Of a stretch of 44,919 nucleotides of DNA, positions 43,173 through 44,919 are shown one piece after another. Within the stretch, counting starts at the first letter, position 1. Each line of letters starts with the position of its first letter. Position numbers and translations under genes: made by a program. The notes below the pieces were generated by a model. It was given only the letters and a program-made list of their open reading frames with translations, searched no databases and was not told the DNA's origin. This stretch comes from Saccoglossus kowalevskii (Eukaryota > Hemichordata > Enteropneusta > Harrimaniidae): assembly GCF_000003605.2 (NCBI RefSeq), contig NW_003106599.1, forward strand, positions 234,121 to 279,039. Direction: 5' to 3'.

Positions 43173-44919
43173 TTATTCAGAATTATATTAATAATTATAC
43201 ATGTTACCGGGCCTATCACAGATTCGCTTAAAATAAATGCTATTTTTTAAGACAACGATAAGAAACAACATGAAATGGGAGATTTCAGCGTGATATGTTC
43301 ACACAACTACAAACAGATAATTCGATGGATTTATCAAGTACAAGATAAAACAAAACGTAATTTGTCGAGTTGTGGAGTAATGTTTTGAGTAATGGCTTTT
43401 GCAGCTCTATCTAAGCTGCGTCGAGTCAGCGATATGCCAGGCAGTCAAACCTCACCCCATCCCATCACAGTACAAGAACAGCCATATTTGTTATATTTTC
43501 TTTATCAGTTTGGCGGAGAAAGGATAATTTTTTAACGTAGAATCGATCAGCAGCATGATGTTTTTAGTAATTGCTCGAGTCCGGCAAATTGTCTTATGTC
43601 ATATTAGTCTGGCGTTTTTTTTTTTTTAAAGTTCCACAGTGAATCAATCACTGTCGGTGCTACCCTGATATCGTTACTTCGATCTCATTCTCTGCAGTGG
43701 CGTCCTCGCCCCAAATCATCGACTACATCGTGTAATCAATGATGATAATTATAATGGCGCGGAATATAGTTAATTTCCGATGCCCGAGATACTAAAACAA
43801 TATCTCACTCGGGAACAAAATCATCATTCAGTAAATGGTAGTTGTGTTGCATTGCGTCATGTTGGATGCGGTTTCTAGGCAACGACACATAACGCGTGGA
43901 CATTACACTGCTTGTATAACGCGTATTTCTGGTGGTCGTTTTTTTTTTAATTCACTTGGTTAGGTCATATACTTAGGGTAATTAGGGTCCGAGATAATTT
44001 TTATACTATCAATATTTATTCCTATGTAATAAAACACATTTGTTTTATTTTATGGGCAAATTTCTAAATGATGACTTGTCAATGTTTAATATTTGTCAAC
44101 AGCGAAAAGCGTTTTGATGTGTGATTTAAAACATTTTTTTAAAAATAATCGACCAAACTACTTTCGAGATCTCGCGGAGTAGGGCAGAGTCACGCGACTT
44201 TTGTTCGCCCCTTCTCAATGTTCCATTTTTTACCGCCATCGCGTCCAAAAGAATAATGACCATCAATTGTACTTAATTGAGCCAATATTCCATATTAGTT
44301 CAGAGTCCGGCAATTTGGACACGTTCTGGAATTCTTAATAGCCTACTCACAAGGACACCTCAAATAACGAAAAGAATTTGCAATCATAGTTTCTACCTAG
44401 GCTGTACGCCTAGCTAAACTGTACTCTTTCCATTCAGAGTCATTAGGAAAAATCACTAGACCAACTAATCGCCACGTATCCGTGCCTGTCGTCTCTGCAC
44501 GACTCGGTTTAAATATTTGAAACCTTGGGATCAGAGCAGAACAAACCACATAAAATACGTAATATATTATTCACAAATGCGGACTGTGAAACAAGCGAAA
44601 GAATCAAATAATTTCGGTGTTCTGGAACAGGTGACGTTTGTTCGAATATGCCAGGAACTTGTTTGCTCGTTCGCAGCTGGCTTATAACGGACCGGCTCAC
44701 CGGTTCATGTCCAACACATTTTACAACAAATAATGAGAAATGTTTACGGTATTTCAAATGTTTAGTTTATCACTAAGATGTAATATGGTGGTTGGGTATT
44801 AAGACAAGTATTTTAGTGATTCAAACTAGACTAGACTCGAACGAGGATGATACAAAATTGCCGACTTGGTACGTACTCGTGCAATAATACCCGGTGACAA
44901 TGAAACCCGCTACATATGT
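43173..44919. other. Right-hand intergenic DNA
   Basis: I see no gene to the end of the window. CCGCCAT occurs at 44233-44239 and an imperfect X-box (GTTTCTAGGCAAC) at 43871. The expected Hox4 gene is not reached. Confidence 0.5.

Noticed and set aside
5131-44919. Search for a second homeobox (Hox4) on either strand
   Set aside because: No second WFQNRR-type coding block was found; Hox4 is inferred to lie to the right, outside the window.
1-44919. tRNA genes, rRNA and CRISPR arrays
   Set aside because: No cloverleaf with matching A and B boxes, no rRNA similarity and no spacer-repeat pattern noticed; the tandem arrays lack unique spacers.

Overview
This is a Hox-cluster window from an animal genome, most likely an invertebrate deuterostome. 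Its one confidently identified protein-coding gene is a two-exon Hox5 gene (Scr/Hox5 paralogy group) on the + strand at 2885-5130. It has the Hox5-type N-terminus MSSYFVNS, a YPWM motif just before the splice junction, and a complete Antp-class homeodomain in exon 2. About 23 kb downstream on the same strand, at 28408-28480, lies a perfect mir-10 hairpin whose 5p arm (UACCCUGUAGAUCCG...) has the canonical bilaterian sequence. mir-10 sits between Hox5 and Hox4 in many bilaterian clusters, so the window runs from just upstream of Hox5 into the Hox5-Hox4 intergenic region. Hox4 should lie beyond the right edge and Hox6 beyond the left; I find no second homeobox here. The MSSYFVNS start resembles chordate/ambulacrarian Hox5 more than protostome Scr (usually MSSYQFVNS). 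With the low G+C (high thirties percent by eye) and the large spacing, I favour a hemichordate, with amphioxus second; this is inference.

Layout. 1-2692: upstream flank of Hox5 with a tight CACGTG cluster at 180-310. 2693-2804: compact Hox5 promoter (everted nuclear-receptor half-sites, inverted CCAAT, TCACGTGA E-box, TATA, initiator). 2885-5130: Hox5 with a 1.5 kb intron. 5131-28407: non-coding sequence with few repeats, holding two unrecognised coding-like ORFs (about 10.4-10.9 kb and 21.8-22.0 kb), a DR2 retinoic-acid-type element at 22372 and a CTCF-like site at 22546. 28408-28480: mir-10. 28481-44919: repeat-rich. It holds a long GA microsatellite, four minisatellite-type arrays (33.8-34.2, 36.7-37.3, 37.7-38.0 and 43.0-43.2 kb), a 50-base N gap inside one of them, an (AAAT)n array and a hAT-like miniature element. 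Three of four copies of an exactly 125-bp TTAA-flanked miniature inverted-repeat transposon also lie here; the first is at 22978.

Regulatory picture (inference). Four motif classes look over-represented against a simple base-composition expectation: TCACGTGA E-boxes, ATGGCGG (YY1/PHO-type) sites, nuclear-receptor direct repeats including two perfect DR2 elements on either side of mir-10, and RFX X-box-like palindromes. The Hox5 coding sequence carries a 7-mer match to the miR-10 seed just before its stop codon, which suggests possible direct feedback between neighbours. The best candidate for something undescribed is the pair of perfect DR2 elements bracketing mir-10 in an invertebrate Hox5-Hox4 interval, together with the YY1-type motif enrichment. 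The uniform 125-bp TTAA element is a second candidate.
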